Shown here in pieces: positions 22,766 through 33,684 of a stretch of DNA of 64,000 bases. The notes under the pieces are model-generated. The model did no database searches and was not told the DNA's origin. It was given only the letters and a program-made list of their open reading frames with translations. Each line of letters begins with the position of its first letter. Position 1 is the stretch's first letter. Origin of the DNA: Litsea cubeba (taxonomy: Eukaryota; Streptophyta; Magnoliopsida; Laurales; Lauraceae). The stretch is taken from assembly GCA_012931725.1 (NCBI GenBank), contig CM022951.1, positions 2,480,037 through 2,544,036 of the forward strand, read 5' to 3'. Position numbers and translations under genes: made by a program.

Positions 22766-23394
22766 CTAAATTATTATGTTTGGTTTGGAAATGTCAGTTC
22801 GAAAGCAAATCATGAAAAGAAAATTGACCATCTTAGCCAAGCTCACTGCACGGATATCTTTTGCAACGGTGACCCACGTACCATTTAGGTTAGGGCTGTC
22901 TTCTGGGTTAGAGTATTACACGGAACCCTTTCAGATAATGGCCGACAACAACTATGGCGAGTCACAGATGGGACTGTAAAATAAAAATGAGGATTTTTTT
23001 AGTTCAACCCAAAATTTCCATTTTTGGAATGATTGATAAGACATTTTGCTGTGGAAATGCATAGGTTTTAGAACATTCCTGTTTGTGGATGCATGACAGG
23101 AGGGATTTTCACTTTCCACCCATTTCTTATTATTGGAAGAAACAGGATTCTATTTCTTGGGGCCCATTCCTCTCAATCCATCTTTATAGAGGATGATGGC
23201 CATTTGTTTCTATTACCTAAAAAGGCAAGTTTCTACAGCCATGTGAGAGCTGGTTTTTAGGTGGGTTTTTTTTCTTGTCCATTTGTTACCTTTGGTACAG
23301 ATGATTTTGAAAACACAAAAATAACTTTATTATTATTATTATTATTATTTTAGTCTCATACAAAATTAGACTGATTTTTCTTGTATCTCCTGTG
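22766..23394. other. unassigned interval
   Basis: A/T-rich sequence to the right of the LINE with a (TTA)8 microsatellite at 23327-23350. No gene or recognisable element. Confidence 0.5.
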
Positions 23395-23531
23395 AAAGGG
23401 GAAAAAAGTGAAAAGTCTTGTGACAATAAATTATTACAAGTTTTGTCATTTTAAACCGGCAGTGGCGAGTTTGTCATTACTTTGGTGATGGTTGAACAAA
23501 GATTCTAATGTGTAAAGGTCTATTGCAATGG

Positions 23532-23726
23532 ACAACGGCATCTTACGTCAATGGTAAGAGGTTTTAGTTCTAACCTAGTTTCTTAGGTTCGAGGGCATGC
23601 TACCTTTCTTCATCTGAGGGGCCCCTTACCGCACCCGAGATCTCTTTCTCTCACCCGAGGGCGCTCCCACTAGCGTGAATTCAATGGGTCCCCAGCCCTC
23701 TAGTTGGGTTACAAAAAATTAACAAA
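23532..23726 (+). mobile_element. tRNA-derived SINE, copy 1
   Basis: About 195 bp between an imperfect 18-bp TSD (AAAGGTCTATTGCAATGG at 23514, AAAGGTCTATTGCAGTGG at 23727). Near the 5' end are polymerase III boxes: A-box-like CTTACGTCAATGGTAAGAG and B-box-like GGTTCGAGGGC. The tail is A-rich (ACAAAAAATTAACAAAAAA). The better-preserved copy is at 37814-38023. Confidence 0.8.
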
Positions 23727-24289
23727 AAAGGTCTATTGCAGTGGCGTCACCTTGAAAATGCATTGATATTCTTTAGTTATCTGTGAGAAGGAGCCTCTTC
23801 AAGTGTTACTAGCAATCTAATGAAGTAAATGAATGTAGTCCGAATCCCCTAATTGTCTCCCTCATACTTTGTAGATCATTAGTGAAAGGAGTGGAACTAT
23901 ATAAGAGCTCGCTTATTAAAAATCCTAGCAGCATTCCCATGTATGACATTGCCTTTTTCCCGATCTATACCTTTAAATTCTGCGGTCTCTTTTGATGGGC
24001 CCTATGTTTTTTTTATTGTCGGATGGAAATGTCCGCGTGTGAATATTTTTGCAAGTGAATATTTCGCTAAAAGGCACTTCCTGAATAGTAAATATGCATA
24101 AAAATCACCCTAATAAGAGTTCGTCCCATTCTAAAACTGAGCATAAAATTAAGAATGTGACTAACACAGTCTTATATATTATCCACCTTCTTAATCATAT
24201 CCTTAGTTTTATAGTTGGACCGATTTTTATTAGAGTAAAAATTTACATGGGATAGTGTGCATTCATTTTAAGCGAATCAAAAGTTTTAG

Positions 24290-25110
24290 TAGTGTTGGGG
24301 TCTAGGGCCTATAAGAAGATCAAGCACTCACAAAGAACCACTACACCAAAAACGGAAAATTGGAACGGATTACCGTTCCTAATCCGCATGTTCCTAATCC
24401 GTTCATCCGTTCCAATTTCCTGTTTTTTGGAACGGATTAACGGATTAGGAACGGTTTAGGAACGGATGAACATATTAGGAACACATGGATTAGGAACGGT
24501 AATCCGTTTCAATTTTTCGTTTTTGGTGTAGTGAACACAGAGATTTATGTGACTTGGCTTTAGGCCTACGTCCACGGGGAAGACGGGAGAATTTCACCAT
24601 GCAATAAGAAGAGGTGTACATCATAAAGGCTCTTAGCCTCTATTTATATTATCAGCCCCAAAACCTTGGTACACCAAGAACATATTACTTCTAATCAAAA
24701 TAGACTTATAACAGAGCTACTTGTAATCATAGTAGAGCAAACATGGTACCGTGGTCCGATCAACCGAGACTTTAACTTCTCACTCAATATCACTAGCTTC
24801 TACTGAGCCATACAAGTCAACAAATCTCAATCTTACCAATTAGCAAAAAAAAAAAAATACAAGTCAACAAATCTCCATCTTGACGAACATTAAAGCTGAC
24901 TGTCATAGTACAGACACGTCTCACCAGTCTCCACTTGGTCACACCGATGAGGTGCTGGTCATGACACTGATCAAGTCCAAGCAATGCTTGAACTTGACTT
25001 TAACCCATTTCTTCTTTTGTGCGACCCACCCACCTTTCTGTGAATTGCCATAGGCCAGATTGGACACCCATCCATTGCCGTTGGGTTGTATTTCAAAATA
25101 ATGATGCCTT
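24290..25110 (-). mobile_element. copia LTR-like insertion, boundaries approximate
   Basis: This block interrupts the duplicated flank in copy 1 and is absent from copy 2 near 38560-38640. It starts TGTTGGGGTCTAGGGCC at about 24295 and resembles an antisense LTR/leader: the repeated ACAAGTCAACAAATCTC phrase occurs at 24809 and 24860. It is interrupted by the CACTA MITE. No coding domain is seen. Confidence 0.4.
24339..24533. mobile_element. CACTA-type foldback MITE
   Basis: A 195-bp element with CACTACACCAAAAACG at its left end and the inverse complement CGTTTTTGGTGTAGTG at its right, flanked by a 3-bp TSD (aac at 24336-24338 and 24534-24536). Both CACTA termini and a 3-bp TSD are diagnostic of the En/Spm superfamily. 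The arms are full of AACGGATTA / TAATCCGTT words, so nearly the whole element can fold on itself. It has no transposase. Confidence 0.9.
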
Positions 25111-25579
25111 TTACAACTATTAGACTTGAGAGCTGTATATCAAGGAGCAATAATATTTCTCACACCTCTTCGCTCACCTCATCATGATATTATTATAGAA
25201 CTGCGAGTTCGCAAAATATTCTAAGACATTGGTCCAATGGGAATGATATTTTTCAGACCATCCACTTAGCTAGCTCACCTCTCCAGGATTAGTATAACAC
25301 TACCAGTCTGCTAGATACCATGTGTGGACAGAATATATACACACATTAGAGAGAGAACGACTTCTAAATTTTCAAACTTCCTTATTACATAAAACGTTCA
25401 GTCCACAACATGATGACAAAAACCAGACGCATCATCAATATTATACAGTATTCGACATTTTTCATATATATATTTGAGAGCTTTTCTACATTTGTTTGTT
25501 GAGAGAATCTGTGATGAGCCATGCTGAAGATCCACTTGTTTGCACATATCCAACGGAGATCAAATTTTTTGACAAATTT

Positions 25580-25878
25580 GAGTTAGTTTGGCACTTTACT
25601 AGCATAGTAAAAGTCAAGTAAAGCCTCAATTTTTCAAATGAGATGTCACATCAATTACACTTTAATTCAAAACTTCCTTCATCTTTTAAAAAAAAAAAAA
25701 AAAACAATCACCTTGATCCACTAAAATACAAAAAAACTCCACTTTTTTCATATAAAAAATAAAAAATATTACATAACAAACAACTAAAAATAAAATACCA
25801 TCATAACTCACTTATATTTTATTTTTTCTTCAAAATCAACTTTACTTCACCTGACTCTATTAAAGAGTTGCCAAACTC
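25580..25878. mobile_element. TIR MITE, family 2, copy 1
   Basis: About 300 bp between AGTTAGTTTGGCACTTTACT and its approximate inverse complement GAGTTGCCAAACTCG, A/T-rich inside with an internal A-run (25686-25704). It is absent at the matching place of duplication copy 2. A related copy lies at 44806-45142. I did not find a clear TSD, so the superfamily is open. Confidence 0.65.
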
Positions 25879-26299
25879 GCCAGATGCTGAGGGGTTTTTG
25901 ACAGGCTAACCCATATGTCGGACCTCACAGTAATAGAGAAATTAGTAAAAGCAAAAAAACTGCTCAACAGTCCACCTCACCATAAGAGGCAATAGTCGGG
26001 AGAAGATTCTTGTCTTTCCATGGCCCTTAGTTATTGGCAAATCTGGACATTTTAGATTTGAGGACGACCAGATCAATGGTCCAGATCATGCAAAGATACA
26101 AAAACCCTATTAGGCCAGCATTTGAGACAAATGGGATTCCTGTACAACCTTTTTTGCTTTCCATAGACTGAGAGCAACACAAAATAATTCAAAACACATC
26201 GTTCTTCCATGATTCATTTATTTAGTAATGAACCAAACAAGTATATCCTCATCTCTTTCCTTGATTCATTTATTTAGGAATGCACCAAACAAGTCCTTA

Positions 26300-27862
26300 T
26301 CATGCATCAACACCATTGCTAGCAGCTATCTCGTTGTACTCTTCTTCTTCCATGGTGTCACAGAAACCCCTTTTCCTTGTCTCAGGCAAACTAGTCACAA
26401 AAAAACCACAAGCCCCTATAAACAGCCCAAACACCCCATATGATAAAAAACCATCTTTCCGCCCGGCCACAACTAGCATAGGGCTAAAGACACCCCCAAG
26501 TACTAGAGCCTGCCTCACCATCGACAGCGCCGAGTTCCTCACGCTCGTCGGAAACAGCTCGAGGGTGTATATCATCAAGACGTTGAATGCACTGCAAGCG
26601 CTGAAGAAGGACACCACCTCCACACCAATCTGCAGCCCCATCCTCTTTCCACCACCCACCAAAACACACAATACACTACAAATGCCACTCACCGTAGTAA
26701 AACCAAGCACTGCAACTTTTCTGTTCATTCTCCCTATAAGAAATAAAGTGAGCAGAGCCGATGGCAACTCAGCTAGCGCGTTGAATGTGGTGCTCAAATA
26801 GGGACTGAAGTTCAAATTCCCTACTCCAAGTGGCATTCCATAGTAGACCAACCCCACTCCAAAACCCACAACCATAACTGCAGATAATCGCCGAAAGGCC
26901 CACCTCTTCGTCCATAAGATCTTCAGAGACGAGTATACGTCAACGTTCCAAGTCTCCTCTTGAAGATACACTTGTGAGAAGCAGCTGGAATTCAGCGCCT
27001 TCTTCCCATTTGCTTTCGCAATAGTTCCGAGTATTTGGATTGCTTCTTCTTTGCGGCCGCGAACGATTAGCCATCGAGGGGATTCATAGACATAGAATTT
27101 AACGAGTATACAGTAGAGAATTGTGGGAATTGATGTCCATAGATAGAGAGTCCTCCATGAGGACCCTCTACTGAAGTACGCTATGGCGGGTAGTGATAAG
27201 AACCCGATTGTAAAACAGAAGAAGCCGATGATGCCAATCTGTCCGCGCCACTTCTTTCCAATGAACTCGGTCAACAGCACAAGCGCACAAGTGCCAATTG
27301 TTCCACGCCCAAATCCACCAATGAATCGGAGGGCCGAGTAGACCCAAATGTTGGGTGAAAATGCTGTTAACACACCAGCAACAGACATGATCAGGCATGA
27401 AATAAGGAGCATGTTTTTACGCCCTAGCCGTGAATCTGCTAGCGTCGCAAGGAGAAGCCCCCCGGCGAGGCAGCCAGCGAAGAAGGCTGACGCCGGCAGA
27501 CCTGCAACGAGCGGCCCAGCGCACATGAGCCCCCACTCCGATATAATTGATTCCCGAGCTGGCTCGGCCCAGGGCCATGAATGCTTTGGGCCGGTGGCCG
27601 AACAGCAGCTTCGGTCTTCTTTTGTATGGTTGCAATCCCATGAGGGCTCTGCGTCGGTGAATACATTGATGAAGGACTGTTGTGCGTCGAAGATCCATGC
27701 CATCGATACGAGGAGTGTCTGTAGAAGTTGGGCCGGTCCAAAACATCCTAAACACTCCTCGATGGTGTCGTCGAGCGAGGGACGAGACACTTTCTCGTCC
27801 GACTGCAGTCCTGACTCGGACGAGTTGACTCGGGAGATTAGAGGAGATGATGGGTCTGTCAT
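26300..27862 (-). CDS. OCT3: organic cation/carnitine transporter, OCT3-like
   Basis: An intact, intronless 520-residue ORF. It is a major-facilitator membrane transporter of the plant OCT group (SLC22-like), predicted to move organic cations such as carnitine or polyamines across plasma membrane or tonoplast. Family marks: ECLGCFGPAQLLQ (about 37-49), MAWIFDAQQSFINVFTDAEP near helix 1 (54-73), a large Cys-containing loop (74-110), the major-facilitator loop motif ADSRLGRKN (about 142-150), GGFGRGTIGTCALVLLTE (about 187-204), ESPRWLIVRGRKEEA (about 261-275) and the C-terminal PETRKRGFCDTMEEEEYNE (about 494-512). About 12 hydrophobic segments are present and the length fits Arabidopsis OCT2-4. 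I cannot resolve OCT2, 3 or 4 by eye. It is the only host gene here. A broken relic of a paralogue's 3' end lies at 42911-42964. Confidence 0.93.
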   Translation of the reverse strand: MTDPSSPLISRVNSSESGLQSDEKVSRPSLDDTIEECLGCFGPAQLLQTLLVSMAWIFDAQQSFINVFTDAEPSWDCNHTKEDRSCCSATGPKHSWPWAEPARESIISEWGLMCAGPLVAGLPASAFFAGCLAGGLLLATLADSRLGRKNMLLISCLIMSVAGVLTAFSPNIWVYSALRFIGGFGRGTIGTCALVLLTEFIGKKWRGQIGIIGFFCFTIGFLSLPAIAYFSRGSSWRTLYLWTSIPTILYCILVKFYVYESPRWLIVRGRKEEAIQILGTIAKANGKKALNSSCFSQVYLQEETWNVDVYSSLKILWTKRWAFRRLSAVMVVGFGVGLVYYGMPLGVGNLNFSPYLSTTFNALAELPSALLTLFLIGRMNRKVAVLGFTTVSGICSVLCVLVGGGKRMGLQIGVEVVSFFSACSAFNVLMIYTLELFPTSVRNSALSMVRQALVLGGVFSPMLVVAGRKDGFLSYGVFGLFIGACGFFVTSLPETRKRGFCDTMEEEEYNEIAASNGVDA

Positions 27863-28775
27863 TTAATTGGCGGGGATTCTTGTAGGTTGTTTAGTAGAAT
27901 GTTGAAGGAGCTGTTGAGGTGGGGAAGTGGGGAGATGGATGTGTATTAATATACAAAGGCCAAGGGGAGTGAGAGAAGTAGTGAGTTTTCCTTCTTTGAT
28001 AGATCATATAATTTTAAAAACTCAGATTCCTTTGGCATGTGGTTGTGGGCGCCGATGTTTGGACAGTTCAGATATAAAATCTTGTATTCTTGTTGGCAGA
28101 GGCCAGCGGATGATTCCTGCATGCAAAAGAGAATTTCTTAGGTGTGTTCAGTGTTCTAGTCACTAATTTAGACACGAATAGTTCCTATGCATATGGTTAG
28201 ATGGATGACAGCCGATCAGGACTCATGTTATTTGGCCTTTCTCATGCAAGGTTTGGTTGAGATCTAGATAGGTTAAAAGTTGGACCATTTCTACAACTGT
28301 CTAAAATTGACGATTGAAGAAGTGCTCGGAGTAGGTCGGTCAATTGAGCCCGCTAAAATAGATACCCGGCCCGGCCTATCCCAAGCCCGAAGTTACAGGG
28401 CTTTTGAAAAAACCTAAGCCCGACAAGCTCGGCTTGGACAATGATTTTAAAGCTTAGCTAAAATGGGACTAGGAATTGCGAGAACATGCCCGACTCAGCC
28501 CGCGTCCACAATCACATTTCACTCATTTTTAATAAACTTGTATGTGAGGAGAATTATAGTGAATGAGAAATTGAAGTAATCTATTGAAGTGAAGTCTTCT
28601 GCCTCATGATTGATTTTTGCTTTGACCAATTGCCATTCTCATAATCTTTTTAGATTTTATGAAATATTTTGTTGGCTAATGTTTTACCTCTTCTAAGTGC
28701 AAATTAGGCGATGATACAATTTTATGACAGGATAAGTTCTATTCTTGATTTTAAATTTCTGTTTATGTTAGATAG
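27863..28775. other. upstream region of the transporter gene
   Basis: Presumed promoter and 5' UTR of the minus-strand transporter (read from 28100 down to 27863), without a confident TATA box. Near 28365-28510 lies a GC-rich fragment with GGCCCGGCC and several AGCCCG words that looks like a decayed DNA transposon, but I cannot classify it. Confidence 0.4.
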
Positions 28776-29566
28776 TTTAATGCTATCTCATGCCCGCTAA
28801 TTTTTCAATTAAATGGAACTTATGCAAACCTTAAGCAGTAAAGGGTGTTAAACAATCCTCTGACTTACCAAACAAAAGTAAACATCAATTTATCGGTCCA
28901 ATCACAGAGACAAAGCATAAAGGTAATATATATAATATAGTTTATAATTTGGAAAGTGCGGACTCTAACCAGATTAGACCTTATTTCTAAAGCCCCACAT
29001 CGGATATGAGATGAGAAACAAAATATCATTTATTTATGCTTCGTAGTGTAACTCTATTTACTTGATTTGGAAGAAGATAGGCGTGGGCTTGGAGCTATAT
29101 GAATCATTAAGGAGCCCTATCTTTTGCCATTTATTAAGGAGTCAATATCCATTTGAGATAGATCGATTGCCTGAGTTGCGGGTCACGCTTTCCTTAAGAT
29201 AATAAATGCCCCACACCAGATTGGTGTCTACAATCGGGTGGACCAACCCTTGAACACCAATGGTCCCACCCAAAATATGTAATTGATCGCCAAGATATGA
29301 TTAATCATATCTCTATATATAGAAATCAATTGGACGCTTGGTGGTTTAAAGACAATAACTACCATGATGGTAAAAGATAATAACTACCTTGCCAACTTCT
29401 AAGCCCACATTTGCTACCTGGCCCATTATTCATTCTTAACCCAACAGCAAGCCAACCCAAACCAAATTGGATCTGGGTAAACCCGAGTTAGGCCCAAACC
29501 CCAAATGGAATATTGGCAAGAAGTTCAAGCTGAAATGGTCTTCACAAACCATTGAATAAGTGGAAT
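28776..29566 (+). repeat. direct repeat R, copy 1
   Basis: About 790 bp beginning TTTAATGCTATCTCATG, repeated with few differences at 33116-33684 plus 37291-37508 (split by element D). It contains CCCCACATCGGATATGAG and ATATCTCTATATATAG. It has no coding sequence. Type unknown: it could be an LTR of an unrecognised element or a unique sequence that was duplicated. Confidence 0.8.
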
Positions 29567-30033
29567 TAACAAAGAGCCTGCTGGTTACTTCGAAGTTAGG
29601 GGTGGGCTTAGGCAGGGAGATCCCCTGTCCCCTTACCTTTTCATATTATCAAAAGAAATCCTCAGCTTAAACATAGCAAAGCTTGTTTCTCAGAATCAAG
29701 TGACCCCAATATATAGAGCCCCAGCCTCCCCCTTTGTTTGTCACCTGATGTTTGCTGATAACATCCTCCTCTTTTTCAAAGCTTTTCCTAAAAAGAGTAT
29801 CAAAGCTATTAAGGGTGTTTTGGAAGCTTACCAAAAGACAGCTGGGCAGCATTTTGAACCTCAGGAAAAGTAATGTTCTCTTTGGCAACAGTAGGGAGTC
29901 CTTCAAAGCCAAAACCTTGAGTTCCTTAGGCATCCCTCAGGCCTTCTTTCCAGCTAAATACATGGGCGTTCCCCTCTTCATTGGTAGCCCCAAAGCTCAG
30001 TACTTTGAGCCTCCAGGACTCTTTTAATGCTAT
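29567..30033 (+). pseudogene. LINE reverse transcriptase fragment
   Basis: Plus-strand RT palm fragment: GLRQGDPLSPYLF at about 29610-29645 and HLMFADNILLFF at about 29742-29775. The catalytic FADD of active LINEs reads FADN here. It continues with YMGVPLF and PLQDSF-like sequence after a frameshift near 29860 and another near 30010. About 155 codons remain. It lies between the two copies of repeat R and is unrelated in position to the LINE at 14188, although of the same L1 class. Confidence 0.85.
30029..30033 (+). repeat. TSD gctat, left copy (solo-LTR element)
   Basis: GCTAT at 30029-30033 is repeated at 33116-33120 around a TGATCGG...TTATCA element. Confidence 0.85.
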
Positions 30034-32021
30034 TGATCGGACCCCAAGTGTTGGGTGCGATTGTAGTAATAATCTGGTGAGACCAGGTCGATCCACAGGG
30101 AGCGATTGAGATGAGGTTTTCCAACTTGTACCTGCCCTAAATGAAATCTAAACTAGCCTAATTAAAAACTAATTAAAACCAATCCTACTTTAATTAAAAG
30201 AATTAATTACAACCCAATGAAAGAAAAAACCTCCTAAAACTAAATTCCTAAATCTAAAAAGATCAAGTTGCTGCAAAATAGAAAACACATTAGAACATTC
30301 AATTAGAAAATATTCTGAAAATATCACTTACTAAACTAACAAACGAAATTGGAAAATAAAACATGTTATGAGAAAAATCAATCCAAAAAAATGTATCAAA
30401 TCAAATCAATCTAAATTGGAAACAAATCATCCATCTAAAACCAAATTCCATAAAATTAGAGACCTACACTAGATTAGAAACCAACTAACTTTCCTAAGTT
30501 AAACACTAGATTAAGAAAAGAATCTAAATGATACACTTTCTAAAAGAATGCAAATCTGAGAATTAGTTTCCCTATATTAAATAAAATACAAGAATGATGA
30601 GGATGCACCCTTCTAAAAAATACTTATGGGACACAATGCATGGACGTGCATGAACTAGTGCAAAGTTTTTATTTTATTTTATTTTTACTTCCTAATGCTT
30701 GACACCTATCACTAGACCAAAACCTATCTAAATCATAGTTACTGTTGAATTTTTTATAATATCCTAAGATGCATGAAATTCTAAAATAGAACAAGTGGAT
30801 AAAAGTGTTAAATCTGAAATGTCATGTATGACAGCTAGCATGGGACGTTAATGACTAAGCACTACATGATCTATATGAATTATGAAAAAGATTCCAAAAA
30901 TCAGTCTTGAAGCCATTGTCCCTGTGTAATAAATTTCAAAGGGCTATTTTCTAATCCAAACATATTTAGCTCATGTGACTTTCAAATCTGATTTCGGAAA
31001 TTAACATAAACTACACCACTACACATGTTTTAAAATATGAAAAATATGCATGAAAACTAATGCACTTTCAGCAGTAACATAATCCTAACATATTGATGTA
31101 AAGATGGAAAGATAAAGTGTAGGAATTAAGAATAATGCAGAAAATAAAGATGGTGTGCATAAATCAAAGGTGGTAATAAAATAAAAATGTGGTGAGTTTC
31201 TTTTTAAAATCTCTCAATCTTGGGCCCAAAAAAATTAAAAGTGCAAACCTAGGCCGGGTCCTGTTCCTCAACTTGGGTTGTCAATATAGGTTGAGAATGA
31301 TAAATCCTCACTCTTTAATAAATAAATTTCAAACTTGGATTCTTAAACTTTTCTTGGTCAACCCTCTTTAATTTCACATTGTATTGCCTCCAAAAATACC
31401 ATGTATCGTAGAAAACAATGTATATTGAAGAGGATGCTAAGATGAGTTGTTACTAATTATTCCAAGCCAGTTAGAAATATTTAACCAAAAGTAAGAACTA
31501 ACCCTTATTGCATGGATCACAAATCTAATATCCAGATTCACAAGAAATCACTACAATAATTAAAAAAAAATAATTTTATTAATACTAGTTTGCAATTGAG
31601 TACATAAGATTCAGAATTAAAAACAACAAAAGTACATACTAGGATGATTGAAAATCTCTTTCTAGCTGAGAAAACAAGGGTGGTGGTGTGGCCTTTGAGA
31701 AGAACCCCTTTGATGGCTTAAGATGAGAGGCAAGAGAGGAAGAGATGGAATGAAATTATGCTAGAGGGTGATTTCAACCATGCTTTGGGTCTCCCATAGG
31801 GCTGTTTATATAGAGTTTGGGCTCCCTTTGTTTCTTCTTTTGGTTTCTTTTTTCTTGCTTGAAATCTTCATTATTTGAAAATAATCTTCTTTTTTGGCAA
31901 CCAAGTTTATAAGAAATTAGTAGCTTATCAATAAAAAAAAATAATCTTGCCAATCACACTTTCAAACTTTGGAATCCAAGTAAATCAATCCTTGATTGAG
32001 GTCACACATTGGTTTTGAAAA

Positions 32022-32244
32022 TGTTACCCACACCTAAAATGTTACCCATACTTAAAATGTAACCCACACATAAATTGTTCGTGTGGTTAGGAAGTCCAGT
32101 TTTAACCTGGAGGTCCTGCCTTCGAATCCTTCTAAGGCCTTAACCGATATATAGGGCTAGTGGGTGATTCTACGTATTCGTAGGTTTACCAATGATCAAT
32201 CGAAGGAAGCGTCGGCGGGTTCCTATGTTAAAAAAAAAAAAAAG
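32022..32244 (+). mobile_element. tRNA-related SINE, second family
   Basis: About 223 bp flanked by a perfect 13-bp TSD (TTGGTTTTGAAAA at 32009-32021 and 32245-32257) and ending in a 14-A tail (32230-32243). The body has GTGTGGTTAGGAAGTCC and B-box-like CCTTCGAATCCT at the usual spacing. The first ~55 bp are three copies of an 18-bp TGTTACCCACACCTAAAA-type unit. It differs from the SINE at 23532. Confidence 0.75.
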
Positions 32245-33054
32245 TTGGTTTTGAAAAATCCAAATCTAAAAATCAGATTTATTTCCTTCACTTGGAACAA
32301 TTGTGGGTCCCACGAGGAGCATGTGAATATTTAAAACCAATGCATGGACGTGTGGATCTTCTTGTGCATTTTTCCATACTTAAGCCATCAAATCTATAAT
32401 TCAAATATTTTCTTGCAAATTTGGAGTCTTGATGTGGGCCCACATGAGGTGGCTACAACTTGAATGGCTTGGACGTCCATGTGCAAGTTTTGAGAAAAAT
32501 CATCATTTGCTTCACTTTCTTCTTTTGATTTCTTGGCAAAGAAGGGTCCTTGCATTCTTTCCTTCTTTGTTTCTCTTGCTCCACAATTGTCTTGATCTTC
32601 CTTCCTTTCTTACTTTTGAATTATGAATCTTTGAGATTTGAAAAATATATTCAATAATTTGAAAGAAATTTTGAAATCTTTTTATCCATGAATGGACCCC
32701 ACCTTGGCCGCCCCACATGTGTGACCTATACATGTGCATGTGTGGGACCCTTTTTCTCATTTCCTGAAAGCCAAAAAAAATGAATTTCATGTGAAAATAT
32801 AAATTTACCCTTAATTTACAATTGCATGACTGCGGCCCTATCTCTCATGAAATGATGAATGAATGCACCTGATGATTAATTAATTTCATGAGAAAAACAC
32901 ATTTGAAAATCTTTCCAAAAATAATATTAAAAATGGCAGGTTTCATGATTTGAATGCAAAAATGATGGTTTTTGAGCAAATTATGCATGAAAGTACTACA
33001 ATGGATAAAAATGTATAAAATCATGATATGACACTAAATGAGGTTCTCTCAGCT

Positions 33055-33115
33055 TGATAAGTCCTTAAACATACCAAAAATAGCAATGAGAATGTGCATT
33101 TTTAAGGACTTATCA
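33055..33115. repeat. 15-bp perfect inverted repeat at the terminus of the solo-LTR element
   Basis: TGATAAGTCCTTAAA (33055-33069) and TTTAAGGACTTATCA (33101-33115) are exact inverse complements with a 31-base loop. The outer arm is the element's terminus. Confidence 0.9.
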
Positions 33116-33684
33116 GCTATCTCATGTATGCTAATTGTTCAATTAAATGGAACTTATGCAAACCTTAAGCAGTATAGGGTGTTAAACAATCATCTGACTT
33201 TCCAAACAAAAGTAAACATCAATTTATCAGTCGCATCACAGAGACAAAGCATACAGGTAATATATATAATATAGTTTATAATTTGGAAAGTGCGAACTCT
33301 AACCAGATTAGACCTTATTTCTAACACCCCACATTGGGTATGAGATGGGAAATAAAATATCATTTATTTATGCTTCGTGGTGTAACTTTATTGAGTTGAT
33401 TTGGAAAGGGATGGGCGTGGGATTGGAGCTATATGAATCATTAAGGAGCCATATCTTTTGCCATTTATTAAGGAGTCAATATCCATTTGAGATAGATTGC
33501 TTGAGTTGCGGGTCATGCTTTCCTTAAGATAATAAATGCCCCCACACCAGATTGGTGTCCGCAATCAGGTGGACCAACCCTTGAACACCAATGGTCCCAC
33601 CCAAAATATGTAATTGATCGCCAAGATATGATCAATCATATCTCTATATATAGAAATCAATTGGATGCATGGTGGTTTAAATAC
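33116..33684 (+). repeat. direct repeat R, copy 2, left part
   Basis: Matches 28782-29350. The right part is 37291-37508, after element D. Confidence 0.8.
33680..33684 (+). repeat. element D TSD, left copy (aatac)
   Basis: AATAC here pairs with AAGAC at 37291-37295, one mismatch. The unoccupied repeat R copy 1 reads AAGAC at this place (29350-29355), so the left copy has mutated. Confidence 0.75.

Larger units (their letters stand above)
23395..26345 (+). repeat. segmental duplication, copy 1 (downstream flank and 3' end of the transporter gene)
   Basis: Long stretches match 37675-42964 in the same orientation. Examples are TGTCATTACTTTGGTGATGG near 23470 and 37752, the SINE, and the block directly beyond the transporter stop (25960-26345 against 42590-42964). 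Copy 1 carries a copia-like insertion with a CACTA MITE (about 24290-25110) and a TIR MITE (25580-25878) absent from copy 2. Confidence 0.85.
30034..33115 (-). mobile_element. solo-LTR-like element, 3.08 kb
   Basis: It begins TGATCGGACC and ends GACTTATCA, with a 5-bp TSD gctat. On the minus strand it starts TGATAAGTCC, the form of plant LTRs, and has CTATATAAAC (about 31805-31815) as a likely promoter. The minus-strand end region contains CCCTGTGGATCGACC, typical of the inner LTR end. No coding sequence, primer-binding site or polypurine tract is visible inside, so it is a solo LTR or a coding-free element. A SINE is inserted at 32022-32244. Confidence 0.7.

Noticed and set aside
22472..22888. 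Hydrophobic 138-residue ORF
   Set aside because: It lies in the T-rich LINE 3' UTR and crosses the poly-A tail, so the hydrophobicity is compositional.
26280..27866. Plus-strand ORFs over the transporter
   Set aside because: They are antisense shadows of the intact 520-codon transporter ORF.
32078..32140. A free tRNA gene
   Set aside because: A tRNA-like box pattern is present, but no acceptor stem pairing was found. The segment lies inside a TSD-flanked, A-tailed SINE.
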